Shown piece by piece: positions 15,599 to 24,200 of a stretch of 29,463 nt of DNA. The translations under genes were made by a program, and so were the position numbers. The notes below the pieces were generated by a model. It did not search any database. It saw nothing but the letters and a program-made list of their open reading frames with translations, and was not told the origin of the DNA. Each line of letters starts with the position of its first letter. The first letter of the stretch is position 1. The stretch lies in assembly GCA_040394475.1 (NCBI GenBank), contig JBEBSD010000078.1:1-29463 (forward strand). The letters run 5' to 3'. The DNA comes from JBEBSD01 sp040394475 (GTDB taxonomy: Bacteria > Bacteroidota > Bacteroidia > Cytophagales > Spirosomataceae).

Positions 15599-16014
15599 AA
15601 TTCATCCGATTGAATTGACGCCTGCCATAGTCATTCAGCTGTTTCAAACCGAATTTTCCGGTGCGTTTTAATTGACATTACTACCTGAATCCCGCAAAAA
15701 ACTATGCCAGCCCCGGCAGGAATCACGAATACGCCGTTTCCTCCGGATGAACCGGGTTTCAGGCGCCGGCACCCTTTGCAGGTCTGTTAACTTAAAGGTA
15801 TATTATTCAACGTTCTGAGGATTAATTCCCCAAAACACCTTTGTAATTTTCTGATTTTCTGCCCCTTAGCACTACAAAGCCGGGCATCGGTTCCCGATCC
15901 GGATAGTTACAGGGAATCCGGGCACCGTAATCCGGGGCCTCACAGTACGCTGCCTGCCGGTGGTGACGCCCCGGGTCGAGAGCCCTACGGACCGCAGGGG
16001 TGTCCCCGGCTTCC
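15599..16014. other. Gene-free spacer between the amidohydrolase and the DUF2892/SRPBCC gene
   Basis: This 416-base stretch contains no supported gene. Short palindromes occur (for example TGCC...GGCA near 15703-15716), and an AT-rich part lies at 15790-15860. TACCTTTA on the minus strand (about 15798-15805) resembles a TAnnTTTG -7 element but lacks a well-spaced -33 partner. The GC-rich end (15930-16014), just after the amidohydrolase stop, has GGGGTGTCCCC without a T run. No confident terminator or promoter can be called. Confidence 0.4.
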
Positions 16015-17313
16015 TTAGGGGGTTTTCAGCTGTAAATAATCGACTGCCAGGTTTGCCAATGCCTTCACACCCAATACAAATCCGCTTTCATCTATGTAAA
16101 AGTCCGGGGTATGGTGCGGCGGGGCGTCTGCTTCCTGTTGCCCTTTGGGCATTCCTCCCAGAAATATAAACAACCCCGGGATTTTCTTCTGATAAAAGCT
16201 AAAATCTTCAGCGCCGGTTTGTAATGGGATGATCCCTACATTTTCCGTACCGGCCACCTGCTCCAGTGTCGGCAGCATGGCAGCGGTAAGATCCGGGTCA
16301 TTATAGGTAACCGGGTACAGGATATCAATTGTCACATCCGAGGTAGCGCCCGCACTTTTGGCCACATGGGTGACAATTTCGTCGATGCGGCGGTGGATGA
16401 GCTGCTGGTGCTGTTCATCATAGGTACGGATGGTACCGATCATTTCAACTGATTCGGGTATGATATTCTGACGGATGCCGCCGTGAATCGCCCCAATGCT
16501 GACCACTGCCGGATTCTGTGTAATATCCACGTTACGACTGACAATAGTCTGCAGCGAGGTCACAATCTGGGCGGAGGTCACGATCGGATCGACGCTGGTC
16601 CAGGGTCGCGCGCCGTGGCTTTGCTTTCCGGTTACTTTAATTTTAAGTTCATCCACGGCAGCCATTGTCGCGCCGGGACGATAACTGATTTTACCTACTT
16701 CCGTTATGGAACTGATGTGGAGGCCAAAAATAGCAGCCACCCGGGGATTTTCCAGGACCCCTTCTTCAACCATCTGCTTGGCGCCATAGGTCTCCAGACC
16801 ACTGATTCCCTCTTCAGCCGGCTGGAATATGAACTTAACCGTCCCGGCAAGCTCATCCTTCATAGAGGCCAGCACTTCCGCAACTCCCATGAGTATGGCC
16901 ACATGCGCATCGTGCCCACAGGCATGCATGACCCCCGTTTCCTGGTTGTTAAACGTGGCAGTAACAGTCGATTTAAAGGGTAGGTCTACCCGCTCTGTAA
17001 CAGGAAGCGCATCCATATCAGCCCTTAGCGCCACGACAGGCCCGGGCTTCCCTCCTTTTAAAATGCCCACCACGCCGGTCACTGCTACTTTTTCCTGTAC
17101 TTCCAGCCCCAGCTTTTTCAAATGAGCGGCCACCACGCCCGCGGTGCGGACTTCCTGGTTACCCAGTTCGGGATGCTGATGAAAATCACGCCGCCATTCT
17201 ATCACTTTTTGTTCAAGAGCGGCCGCTTTAGCCGCGATCTGGGGCTGGAGTGAAGACTGTCCCCAACAGGGGGTCGCCGCTAACAAACAGCAAAGCAGGT
17301 AAGGTGTTTTCAT
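16015..17313 (-). CDS. Periplasmic M20D-family amidohydrolase (N-acyl-amino-acid amidohydrolase-like)
   Basis: 432 residues with a signal peptide (about 1-19, ending CWGQ), so the enzyme acts outside the cytoplasm. It is a complete M20D metallohydrolase: RRDFHQHPELGNQE near the start, catalytic base region ALRADMDALP (95-104), metal motif ACGHDAH (C132, H134), PAEEG (E167/E168), GLHISS (H199), a dimerisation domain at about 215-330, and the closing HHTPDF (H400/H401). These match the Cys/His/Glu/His/His ligands known for bacterial amidohydrolases and plant IAA-amino-acid hydrolases. The reaction is hydrolysis of the amide bond of N-acyl or aryl amino acids. Substrate is unknown. It is transcribed away from the phosphotriesterase-family gene, with the composite repeat array between them. 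Confidence 0.93.
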   Translation of the reverse strand: MKTPYLLCCLLAATPCWGQSSLQPQIAAKAAALEQKVIEWRRDFHQHPELGNQEVRTAGVVAAHLKKLGLEVQEKVAVTGVVGILKGGKPGPVVALRADMDALPVTERVDLPFKSTVTATFNNQETGVMHACGHDAHVAILMGVAEVLASMKDELAGTVKFIFQPAEEGISGLETYGAKQMVEEGVLENPRVAAIFGLHISSITEVGKISYRPGATMAAVDELKIKVTGKQSHGARPWTSVDPIVTSAQIVTSLQTIVSRNVDITQNPAVVSIGAIHGGIRQNIIPESVEMIGTIRTYDEQHQQLIHRRIDEIVTHVAKSAGATSDVTIDILYPVTYNDPDLTAAMLPTLEQVAGTENVGIIPLQTGAEDFSFYQKKIPGLFIFLGGMPKGQQEADAPPHHTPDFYIDESGFVLGVKALANLAVDYLQLKTP

Positions 17314-17415
17314 AATCGTTCCCTGTGGATTTACCGGTTTAAGATCCGCGATGCCCCTCTGCCGAGCCGCGCACCTGCTAAGATACGAAATGCGGCTGAA
17401 TCTACATCACGCCGG

Positions 17416-17775
17416 GGTTCGACTCTGGGGTTCGACTCTGCTCACCCGCCGGGTAGTACCGGGTATTCGTCTTCAGCGCGCCCGTTGCCCGTTGCCCATT
17501 GCCCGTTTCCCCCAGGTTCGACTCTGGGGTTCGACTCTGCTCACCCACCGGGTACTACCGGGTATTCGTCCTGCAGCGCCCATTCCCCGTTGCCCATTCC
17601 CCGTTGCCCATTGCCCGTTCCCCCTCGGGTTCGACTCCGGGGTTCGACTCTGCTCACCCGCCGGGTAGTACCGGGTATTCGTCTTCAGCGCGCCCGTTGC
17701 CCGTTGCCCATTGCCCGTTTCCCCCAGGTTCGACTCTGGGGTTCGACTCTGCTCACCCACCGGGTACTACCGGGC
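17416..17775. repeat. Composite tandem repeat array of four units
   Basis: Four units begin with GGTTCGACTC at 17416, 17515, 17628 and 17727, so spacing alternates 99, 113, 99. Each unit holds two copies of the 12-mer GGTTCGACTCTG (the first copy in unit 3 differs by one base), then CTCACCC, a near-palindrome GGTANTACC, TATTCGTC (absent from the last unit) and a run of heptamers of the form CCCRTTN. Units 3 and 4 are a near copy of units 1 and 2, so the array grew by duplication of a two-unit block. GTTCGACTC is T-arm-like, but no tRNA can be folded. The array is open in several frames, which creates false coding potential. It is not CRISPR, because there are no unique spacers. Confidence 0.85.
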
Positions 17776-17801
17776 ACTCTAAAAAACCAAACTCAATTAA
17801 T

Positions 17802-17809
17802 TATCTTTA
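17802..17809 (+). promoter_or_regulatory. Possible -7 element upstream of the phosphotriesterase-family gene
   Basis: TATCTTTA matches the Bacteroidota TAnnTTTG -7 consensus at seven of eight positions. It sits 52 bases before the start codon. No clear TTTG -33 box is found at the right distance, so the call is weak. Confidence 0.25.
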
Positions 17810-17861
17810 CCCCAGCACTGCCCGAACAACCCTAACCAACCAGCTACCATTTTCACCCGTT

Positions 17862-18875
17862 ATGAACCGAAGAACCTTTATCCAATCCGGGTTATTATTA
17901 TGTACCCAACCGTTCCCTCTGACGGGTAGTACCCGTGAACAGGATTACCTGATGACGGTTAACGGCCCCGTCAGCGCCGATGCCGCTGGTTTCGTACTGC
18001 CGCATGAGCATATACTGGTCGATTTCATCGGGGCCGATCAGGTCACGCCTTCCCGTTACGAGGTGGAAAATGTCGTTGCAAAGGCACTGCCGTTTTTGAA
18101 GCAGGTCCGGGAACGAGGCTGTCATACCCTGGTAGAATGCACGCCCGCCTGGCTCGGCCGGGATGTCAGACTACTGCAACGGTTATCTGCTGCGAGCGGT
18201 CTTCACCTGCTTACCAACACCGGTTATTACGGTGCCGCACGTGAAAAATTCCTGCCTGCTCATGCCTATACCGAATCGGCCGGGGAGCTGGCTGCGCGGT
18301 GGATACAGGAATGGCGGGAAGGAATTGAAGGCACCGGCATCCGGCCCGGCTTCATCAAAACCGGCCTTGATAACGCCCCTCTTTCGGAAGTACAACAGAA
18401 ACTGGTCAGGGCGGCAGCGTTGACACACCTGGAAACCGGCCTGACGATAGGTGTCCATACCGGGAACGGACTAGCTGCGTTGGAAGAACTGAAAATTATC
18501 CGGAACGAAGGCGTCCGGCCGGAGGCCTGGATATGGATTCATGCCCAGAACGAAACAGACCGGGCCATTCACCTGGAGGTCGCCCGTGCAGGCGGATGGG
18601 TGTCGTTCGATGGACTGAACGATCCATCAGTAGCTGCATATGTCAGGTTTCTGAACGATATGAAGGCTGCGCAGCAGCTTCACCGGGTACTCATTTCCCA
18701 CGATGCGGGCTGGTACCACGTCGGCGAACCTGACGGTGGCAAGTATCGTTCCTACGACACTGTTTTCACACACCTTCTACCCGCGCTGGAACAGGAAGGG
18801 TTTACCCCCCAGGATATTGACCTGATTTTCAGACAGAATCCGGCCATGGCATTTGCCGTACGGGTCCGGAACTGA
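17862..18875 (+). CDS. Tat-exported phosphotriesterase-family metal-dependent hydrolase
   Basis: 337 residues from ATG 17862. The frame remains open to 17499 only because the repeat array lacks stops; the MNRRTFIQSG start, a twin-arginine-type signal, is clearly the real one. The protein has the full amidohydrolase-superfamily metal set of the phosphotriesterase family: HEH (H48, H50), the bridging lysine in GFIKTGLD (K166), H199 in VHTGNG, H227 in IHAQNE and D281 in SHDAGW. The fold is a TIM barrel binding two metals. Family members hydrolyse lactones, phosphotriesters or carboxylate esters; the native substrate here is more likely a lactone or similar ester than an organophosphate. The gene stands alone on the plus strand, between repeats and the second PUL. 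Confidence 0.92.
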   Translation: MNRRTFIQSGLLLCTQPFPLTGSTREQDYLMTVNGPVSADAAGFVLPHEHILVDFIGADQVTPSRYEVENVVAKALPFLKQVRERGCHTLVECTPAWLGRDVRLLQRLSAASGLHLLTNTGYYGAAREKFLPAHAYTESAGELAARWIQEWREGIEGTGIRPGFIKTGLDNAPLSEVQQKLVRAAALTHLETGLTIGVHTGNGLAALEELKIIRNEGVRPEAWIWIHAQNETDRAIHLEVARAGGWVSFDGLNDPSVAAYVRFLNDMKAAQQLHRVLISHDAGWYHVGEPDGGKYRSYDTVFTHLLPALEQEGFTPQDIDLIFRQNPAMAFAVRVRN

Positions 18876-18999
18876 ACGGATAGCACGATTGGTGACTTTT
18901 TTCCCTGACCATTCACCGGGCCGGAGACAGGCTGTCCGCTCCTTTAAGAACCTCTTACGAATCCCCGGCAAAAAAAATTACTACTAAATAGGACTAAAA

Positions 19000-19007
19000 T
19001 ACCTTTC
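19000..19007 (+). promoter_or_regulatory. Possible -7 element upstream of the PUL 2 sigma gene
   Basis: TACCTTTC matches TAnnTTTG at seven of eight positions in an AT-rich stretch (18970-19010). A TTAC at 18978-18981, 18 bases upstream, is a poor -33 candidate. The start codon of the sigma gene is about 95 bases downstream. Confidence 0.28.
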
Positions 19008-19102
19008 TCCAGTCATTAGTATATAGACAATGTCAATTGGATAGAGAAGGGACGAACAGTCTTTATCCTGAAATTGTACCGAATGAACCTATAGCCTTAA
19101 TC

Positions 19103-19672
19103 ATGCCTGATATTGAACTTTGGAATGCCTTCCGTCAGGGAGATCCGGATGCGTTCCGACGGATTTACGAACGTTATGCCCGTGATTTACTGAACTATGG
19201 TCACCGGGTCACCCGTGATGTCAACCTCATCGAGGACAGCATTCACGACTTGTTCATCGAACTCTGGCATGCCAAGACATTAAGCGACACGGATTCTATT
19301 AAATTTTACCTTTTCAGGGCGCTCCGTAACAAAATTAATCAGTCCCATCGGAAAAGTCTGTTTTACAATGCCGGCGACATCGACTTACTCCAAAGCAGCC
19401 CGGGCGACTTCGGAATCGAAAGCCACCTGATAGAAACCGAGGGGCGGGAACATTTGCGGCAGCAATTGCATAAAAGTTACAGCCGGCTTAGCCCGCGACA
19501 GCAACAAGCGCTGCACCTGCGATTCACTATGCATTTTAACAATGAAGAAATCGCCCGGATCATGGGCATCAATTACCAGTCTGCCTGCAAATTTATTTAC
19601 TCAGGGCTGAAAGCGCTCCGGGAAGCCGTGAAAATTCTATCCATCGCGTTGGTTTTTTTAGGTGTTAGGTGA
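19103..19672 (+). CDS. FecI-type ECF RNA polymerase sigma factor (PUL 2)
   Basis: 189 residues from ATG 19103 (MPDIELWNAFRQGDPDAF). An upstream TTG at 19037 would add 22 residues without family resemblance. Region 2 (about 10-80) contains RRIYERYARDLLNYG and IEDSIHDLFIELW. Region 4 (about 120-175) contains LSPRQQQALHLRFTMHFNNEEIARIMGINYQSACKFIYSGLKALREAV with a clear helix-turn-helix. The last residues LGVR and the stop codon are encoded by the first heptamers (TTAGGTG) of the repeat block that follows, so the original C-terminus has apparently been replaced by repeat sequence. The core helix-turn-helix is intact. It should act on the susC promoter of PUL 2, under control of the FecR gene 247 bases downstream. 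Confidence 0.93.
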   Translation: MPDIELWNAFRQGDPDAFRRIYERYARDLLNYGHRVTRDVNLIEDSIHDLFIELWHAKTLSDTDSIKFYLFRALRNKINQSHRKSLFYNAGDIDLLQSSPGDFGIESHLIETEGREHLRQQLHKSYSRLSPRQQQALHLRFTMHFNNEEIARIMGINYQSACKFIYSGLKALREAVKILSIALVFLGVR

Positions 19673-19707
19673 AAAATAGGTGTTAGGTTTTAGGTGTTAG
19701 GTGTTAG
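19658..19707 (+). repeat. Heptamer repeat block A (TAGGTGT type)
   Basis: Six imperfect heptamers of the TTAGGTG/TAGGTTT type start inside the last codons of the sigma gene and continue to 19707. GGTGTTAGG (19661-19669) is complementary to CCTAACACC (19764-19772) at the start of block B, so the two can form a stem around the 56-base non-repeat centre. Confidence 0.8.
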
Positions 19708-19763
19708 CATAAGTCTCATAATGATCAAAGTACTCATAGTCACCCAATTGCAATTTTCATATA

Positions 19764-19915
19764 CCTAACACCAACATCCGACCCCCATTCCCTAAAACCT
19801 ATTCCCTATTACCTAATACCTATTCCCTAATACCTAAAACCTATTACCTAAAACCTATTCCCTAATACCTATTCCCTAATACCTATTTCACCTAGCTAAA
19901 ATCTAACACCTTGTC
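19764..19915 (+). repeat. Heptamer repeat block B (CCTANNN type) in the sigma-FecR gap
   Basis: After CCTAACACC, fourteen uninterrupted heptamers run from 19791 to 19888, all of the form CCTANNN: CCTAAAA, CCTATTC, CCTATTA, CCTAATA and CCTATTT. They end at CACCTAG and CTAACACC, a few bases before the FecR start codon. Block B is the reverse-complement type of block A. The 56-base centre (19708-19763) is AT-rich with no gene; CAATTGCAATTTTCAT could contain a promoter but no full consensus is seen. Confidence 0.88.
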
Positions 19916-19919
19916 ATAA

Positions 19920-21002
19920 ATGAACTATTATCAATTCAGTGCCGAGGACTTCGCAGCCGACGATTACTTTAAGGAATGGGTCTGCTCCCCTGACAGCGGA
20001 TCCGACGCGTTCTGGGAGGCATTTCTCCGGGATTATCCCGAAAAATACTACGCTTTACAGGAGGGTCGCGAACTTGTAGAAGGCCTGCAGCAACTCCATT
20101 CGGCTAAAAGCTACGACGACCAATTGACAAGAATATGGATGCGGATTGAAGACAGCGCTTCCGGGCATCAGAAACGCTTTCGATCCGGGAGAAGGCACAC
20201 ACTCCTGTGGAAAGCGGCGGCTGCCGTGGCGCTCCTGCTTGCCATGGGCTGGCTCGTCGATGGCAGATTCCGGAAATCTGCCTTTACCACCGGTCACCCG
20301 GAGACCTCATCTGACGCGGTAGCATGGAAAGAAGTCTCCAACGAAGCAGCGCATCCGCATACCATAGCGCTTCCTGACGGGAGTGAGGTAATCCTTGAAA
20401 AAAACAGTCGCATCCGTTATCTCCATGAATTCGGTGATTCGCTCAGAGAGGTTCATCTCACGGGTGAAGCGTTTTTCGAGGTCCGTAAAGATCCGTCCAA
20501 GCCCTTCCTGGTCCATGCCAACGGTCTCATAACCAAGGTACTGGGTACCAGCTTCGCAGTTCAGGCCCGGGATAGTGACCCGAATGTTACCGTGAGCGTT
20601 AAAACCGGCAGGGTATCGGTATACCCCGGTAAATCCATTCCGGCAGCCGATCCGGAGGCCAAAGGGATCGTGCTTACCCCTAATCAGAAAGCCGTTTTTC
20701 GACGCGACAAAGAAACCCTCAGCAAAACACTGGTCGACCGGCCTACCATGCTCACGGAGGATAAGCTCCGCCCTGCTTTTGTGTTTGAGGAGGCCCCGGC
20801 CTCCAGGGTTTTCGATGCGCTTTCCAGGCTTTACGGCATTGAAGTACTTTACGACGAGGAACTGATGAAAAGCTGTTCGCTGACTCTCAACCTGAGCGAC
20901 GAAGACCTTTTCCAGAAGCTGGAGGTGATCTGTAAAGTACTGGAAGCCAAGTACAAACTAATTGATGCACAAGTAATCATCTACAGCAATGGTTGTTCAT
21001 AA
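19920..21002 (+). CDS. fecR: FecR-family anti-sigma factor (PUL 2)
   Basis: 360 residues, ATG at 19920. The order is a cytoplasmic N-terminal region (1-93), which is longer and more acidic than in the PUL 1 protein; one membrane segment (about 95-113, LLWKAAAAVALLLAMGWLV); a periplasmic FecR domain (about 143-245) with IALPDGSEVILEKNSRIRY and VHLTGEAFFEVRKDPSKPFLVHA; and a C-terminal DUF4974 domain (about 285-357) with FVFEEAPASRVFDALSRLYGIEVLYD. It is expected to couple the STN domain of the downstream SusC to the ECF sigma factor upstream. Unlike PUL 1, where sigma and anti-sigma are 8 bases apart, here the heptamer array separates them, which could change their relative expression. Confidence 0.93.
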   Translation: MNYYQFSAEDFAADDYFKEWVCSPDSGSDAFWEAFLRDYPEKYYALQEGRELVEGLQQLHSAKSYDDQLTRIWMRIEDSASGHQKRFRSGRRHTLLWKAAAAVALLLAMGWLVDGRFRKSAFTTGHPETSSDAVAWKEVSNEAAHPHTIALPDGSEVILEKNSRIRYLHEFGDSLREVHLTGEAFFEVRKDPSKPFLVHANGLITKVLGTSFAVQARDSDPNVTVSVKTGRVSVYPGKSIPAADPEAKGIVLTPNQKAVFRRDKETLSKTLVDRPTMLTEDKLRPAFVFEEAPASRVFDALSRLYGIEVLYDEELMKSCSLTLNLSDEDLFQKLEVICKVLEAKYKLIDAQVIIYSNGCS

Positions 21003-21027
21003 ACCCTATTTCCACCTGAAAACCCCT

Positions 21028-21052
21028 ACTGCTTATGATTAAACGTTAACCG
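21028..21052 (+). promoter_or_regulatory. Putative ECF-dependent promoter element for susC (PUL 2)
   Basis: TACTG (21028-21032), TTATG (21034-21038) and CGTTAACC (21045-21052) repeat the order seen in the susC gap of PUL 1. The block ends 10 bases before the antisense terminator, as at the first locus. A start site a few bases beyond CGTTA would place the whole susC leader opposite the antisense RNA. Confidence 0.35.
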
Positions 21053-21061
21053 GTTTTATCC

Positions 21062-21095
21062 AAAAACATCAGTGGTGTTGAGACCACCACTGATG
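21062..21095 (-). terminator. Intrinsic terminator facing against the PUL 2 operon
   Basis: CATCAGTGGTG and CACCACTGATG (21067-21077 and 21085-21095) form a perfect 11-bp stem with a 7-nt loop. On the minus strand it is followed by five T (21066-21062). On the plus strand the stem is followed by CGAATTTCC, so it is not an efficient terminator for fecR. Confidence 0.78.
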
Positions 21096-21178
21096 CGAAT
21101 TTCCTTCTTTTCGTACCGTTGCAGGCACTTTGTCAGCTACTGACATCAGAAAGATGTTTTTGCCAAAAATTCACAAAA
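21062..21178 (-). ncRNA. Candidate cis-antisense small RNA opposite the susC leader (PUL 2)
   Basis: On the minus strand a promoter-like pair at 21184-21214 is followed by short hairpins and an intrinsic terminator ending at 21062. The hairpins are ACATC/GATGT around TTTCT, or alternatively TGTCAG/CTGACA around TAG. GGCA (21164-21161) and TGCC (21128-21125) could close them into one branched domain. Neighbouring genes are all on the plus strand, so the terminator serves no annotated gene. Position, size (about 115-125 nt) and layout mirror the PUL 1 candidate, although the loop sequences differ. The parallel with Bacteroides DonS-type RNAs is inferred. Confidence 0.5.
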
Positions 21179-21183
21179 ACAAG

Positions 21184-21214
21184 TAAAGCTAATGAAAAGC
21201 CGATTATTTCTAAA
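21184..21214 (-). promoter_or_regulatory. Candidate promoter of the PUL 2 antisense RNA
   Basis: On the minus strand TTTA (21214-21211) and TAGCTTTA (21191-21184) are separated by 19 bases. The Bacteroidota primary-sigma consensus is TTTG, 19-21 bases, TAnnTTTG, so each box has one mismatch. The -7 box abuts the susC start codon at 21192; transcription would begin near 21178 and run through the susC leader. At PUL 1 the corresponding position has CAT-AATTTGGTCTTG, similar to CAT-TAGCTTTACTTG here. Confidence 0.45.
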
Positions 21215-24200
21215 TCCATTTCTATATCACCTTATGAAAATCTCCTTTATCCAAGCCTTGCTGGCCGTGATTTTTACAGGTGTTTCGATGGCACACAGTG
21301 CCGCTGCACAGGAGTTACTCAACCGAAAGGTAAGTTTGAGCGTAGAAAACGAAGAACTGCGCAAAGTACTGTTGCAAATTGAAAAACAGGCCGTTGTAAA
21401 ATTTGCCTACCGCCCGCGGTTATTGCCCGCTCACTATAGAATTTCTTTCACAGCCGTCAATGAGCCGTTAGCCGATGTACTGGAAAAAGTGATCGGTCCC
21501 CTGCAACTGCGCTACGAGGTAGTCGGACAACAGATTATTCTCAGCAGAGAAAGGGGAGCTCCGGCGAAATCATCGGATGCTTCAGGGGGGAATCAGGCCG
21601 GCACTTACCTGGACGAACGAACCCTTTCCGGAAAGGTGACCGACGAAAACGGAACAGGATTACCGGGGGTGAACATCCTCGTGAAAGGAACACAACGCGG
21701 AGTGGTCACCAATGCCGGGGGCGATTATACCCTGGAGGTTCCGGATGATGAGGCGGTGCTTGTTTTCTCTTTTGTTGGATACCTGACCCAGGAGGCGACG
21801 GTGGGGAGCCGTACAAGCCTGGACATCGTCCTGCAAGTGGACGAAAAAGCCCTGGAAGAGGTAGTGGTCGTAGGCTACGGCACCCAGCGAAAGGTCAACA
21901 TGACAGGGGCTGTTGGCGTGATCGAACCCAAAAACATCGAAAACCGCCCGGTTGTATCCGTCGTGGAAGCGCTGCAGGGTCAGGTGACAGGATTGAATGT
22001 GGTAAGGACCGGAGGACAGCCCGGCAATCAGGCCTTTGACTTCCGGATACGGGGCACCAGCACGTTTACCAGCAACCCCGTTTTAACCCTCATCGACGGT
22101 GTCCCGTCATCGCTTGAACGGATCAATCCAAATGACATTGAGAGTATCAGCGTGCTGAAAGACGCCGCCTCCGCTGCCATTTATGGTTCCAGGGCGACGG
22201 GAGGGGTTATTCTCGTGACCACCAAATCCGGTAAAAGCGGAAAACCGAGGGTTACGATTAACAGTTCATGGGGCCTGCAGCAGCCCACCCGTTTCCCCGA
22301 AAAAGTATCGGCGCTTGACCACGCGCTGCTGTCGAACGAAGCCCGTGCCAACGACGGAGGCGGCCCCAAATTCACCGATGCCGAGATTCAACGGTTTTCG
22401 GCTGCCGATTGGGTCGACCACGACTGGGATAATTACATGTTCAAGAGCGGGATGCTTTCCAATCAAAATGTAAGCCTTTCCGGGGGCAGCGATTCGCATG
22501 ACTACTACTTGTCGTTCGGGTATCTTAACCAGGACGGGATCATCATTAATACCGGCTACGAGCGGCTGAATATCCAGCTCAACCAAAACATCCGGGTTTC
22601 GGACAAATTGAAGCTTAGTATAAAAACAGGATATGTTCCGTCTACCCGGATTGCACCCGGCGGCGGAACCCTGGGCAATATGCTGGCATTTGTAGGCGCT
22701 CAACCCAAAACAGACGCTATCAAAACGGCTGACGGCAGGTGGCTGCAGAATGCCACCAATATCGGCGGAGGCAATCCCATTGCCACCGCTTCCGAAGAAG
22801 GAGGCCAGCAGGTATTGAAGAGCAACAGGATTCACGGGAATTTTTCAATAGATTATGAACTACTGCCCAAACTCAAACTAACAGGGATTTACGGCATCTC
22901 CCGCAATCAATCCAGGCAGCGGGATTACCGGAAAAAAATAACCCTGTACCGGCAGGACAATCATGATCAGATTGCCTCACAATCTGTCGATAATTTCCTG
23001 GACATCGACAATGCTTCCGACATTCTTCAGAATGTCAATTTTCTGGCCAATTATACCAACACCTTTAACCACCATAGTTTTTCCATCATGGGCGGCACCA
23101 TGGCCGAATGGTTTAAAAGTGAGAACGACCGCGTTTCGACCCGCGATTTTCTGACGGACAATATTTACACCATCAGTGCCGGCAGCAGCGATCCTACCTT
23201 ATGGACAATAGCCGGCAGCGCTGCCGACTGGGCGCTGGCTTCCGTCATTTCCAGGGCTACCTATTCGTACAAGGACAAGTACCTGCTCGAGGGTTCCTTC
23301 CGGTACGACGGTTCTTCCCGGTTTGCCGACGGTCTCCGATGGGGATTTTTTCCATCGGCCTCCCTTGGCTGGGTCGTATCGGAAGAGAACTTTCTCAGAA
23401 GCAATCACGTGCTCACCTTTTTAAAACTCCGCGGATCCTGGGGACAGGTAGGCAATCAGAACGTCGGCTTTTACCCGTTTGCCAATACACTGGCCCAAAC
23501 TACCTACTTCTTTAACGGGATACCGCACAGGGGAGTTACTACTTCCGGCGCGCCCAATCCCTTGCTGACCTGGGAAACAAAAGAATCCGTTAATATCGGC
23601 ATCGATGGAAGCCTCTTCAAAAATATAATCGAATTCAGTGTAGACCTTTTTAAGGAAAGGACCTCCGATATCCTTTTACAGCTCCCTTTGCCGACTACTT
23701 TCGGGCAACCGGAACCGGTTCAAAATGTAGGAACGGTTGGCAATCGCGGCTGGGAGCTGGAGCTGCGGCACCGGAACACGGTGGGCGCCTTCCATTACGG
23801 GCTCAGTTTCCAGGTATCCGATGCGACCAATAAAGTGATCGATATGGGCGGGGTCAGCCCCCGGATCGCCGGGAATACGATCACCGAAGAAGGACGGCCC
23901 ATGAACGAATGGTTCGGATGGCGATCGATCGGTTTTTTCCAGTCGGACGGCGAAGTCGCCAATGCCCCCTTTCAGAATCCCAGAACTTCGCCAGGCGATA
24001 TCCGGTATGAAGAAAACGGCGGCGATCCTATGACGATTACCAGCGCTGACCGGGTTCGGCTCGGACGCTCGGATCCCCGCTTTCCTTACGGTGTCCGGCT
24101 CAATATGAGTTATAAGAATTTTGATTTTATCGCCTTCGGACAAGGCGTAATGCGGCATATGGTTTGGAGCAATGGCTGGACCGCCAATAACTTCGACCGG

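Noticed and set aside
17416..17775. CRISPR array or tRNA gene remnants
   Set aside because: There are no unique spacers of constant length and no cas gene. The GGTTCGACTC core is T-arm-like but acceptor, D and anticodon arms cannot be found.
17499..17861. Long N-terminal extension of the phosphotriesterase-family protein
   Set aside because: The frame is open only because it runs through the composite repeat array. The ATG at 17862 gives a twin-arginine signal and the family-like length.
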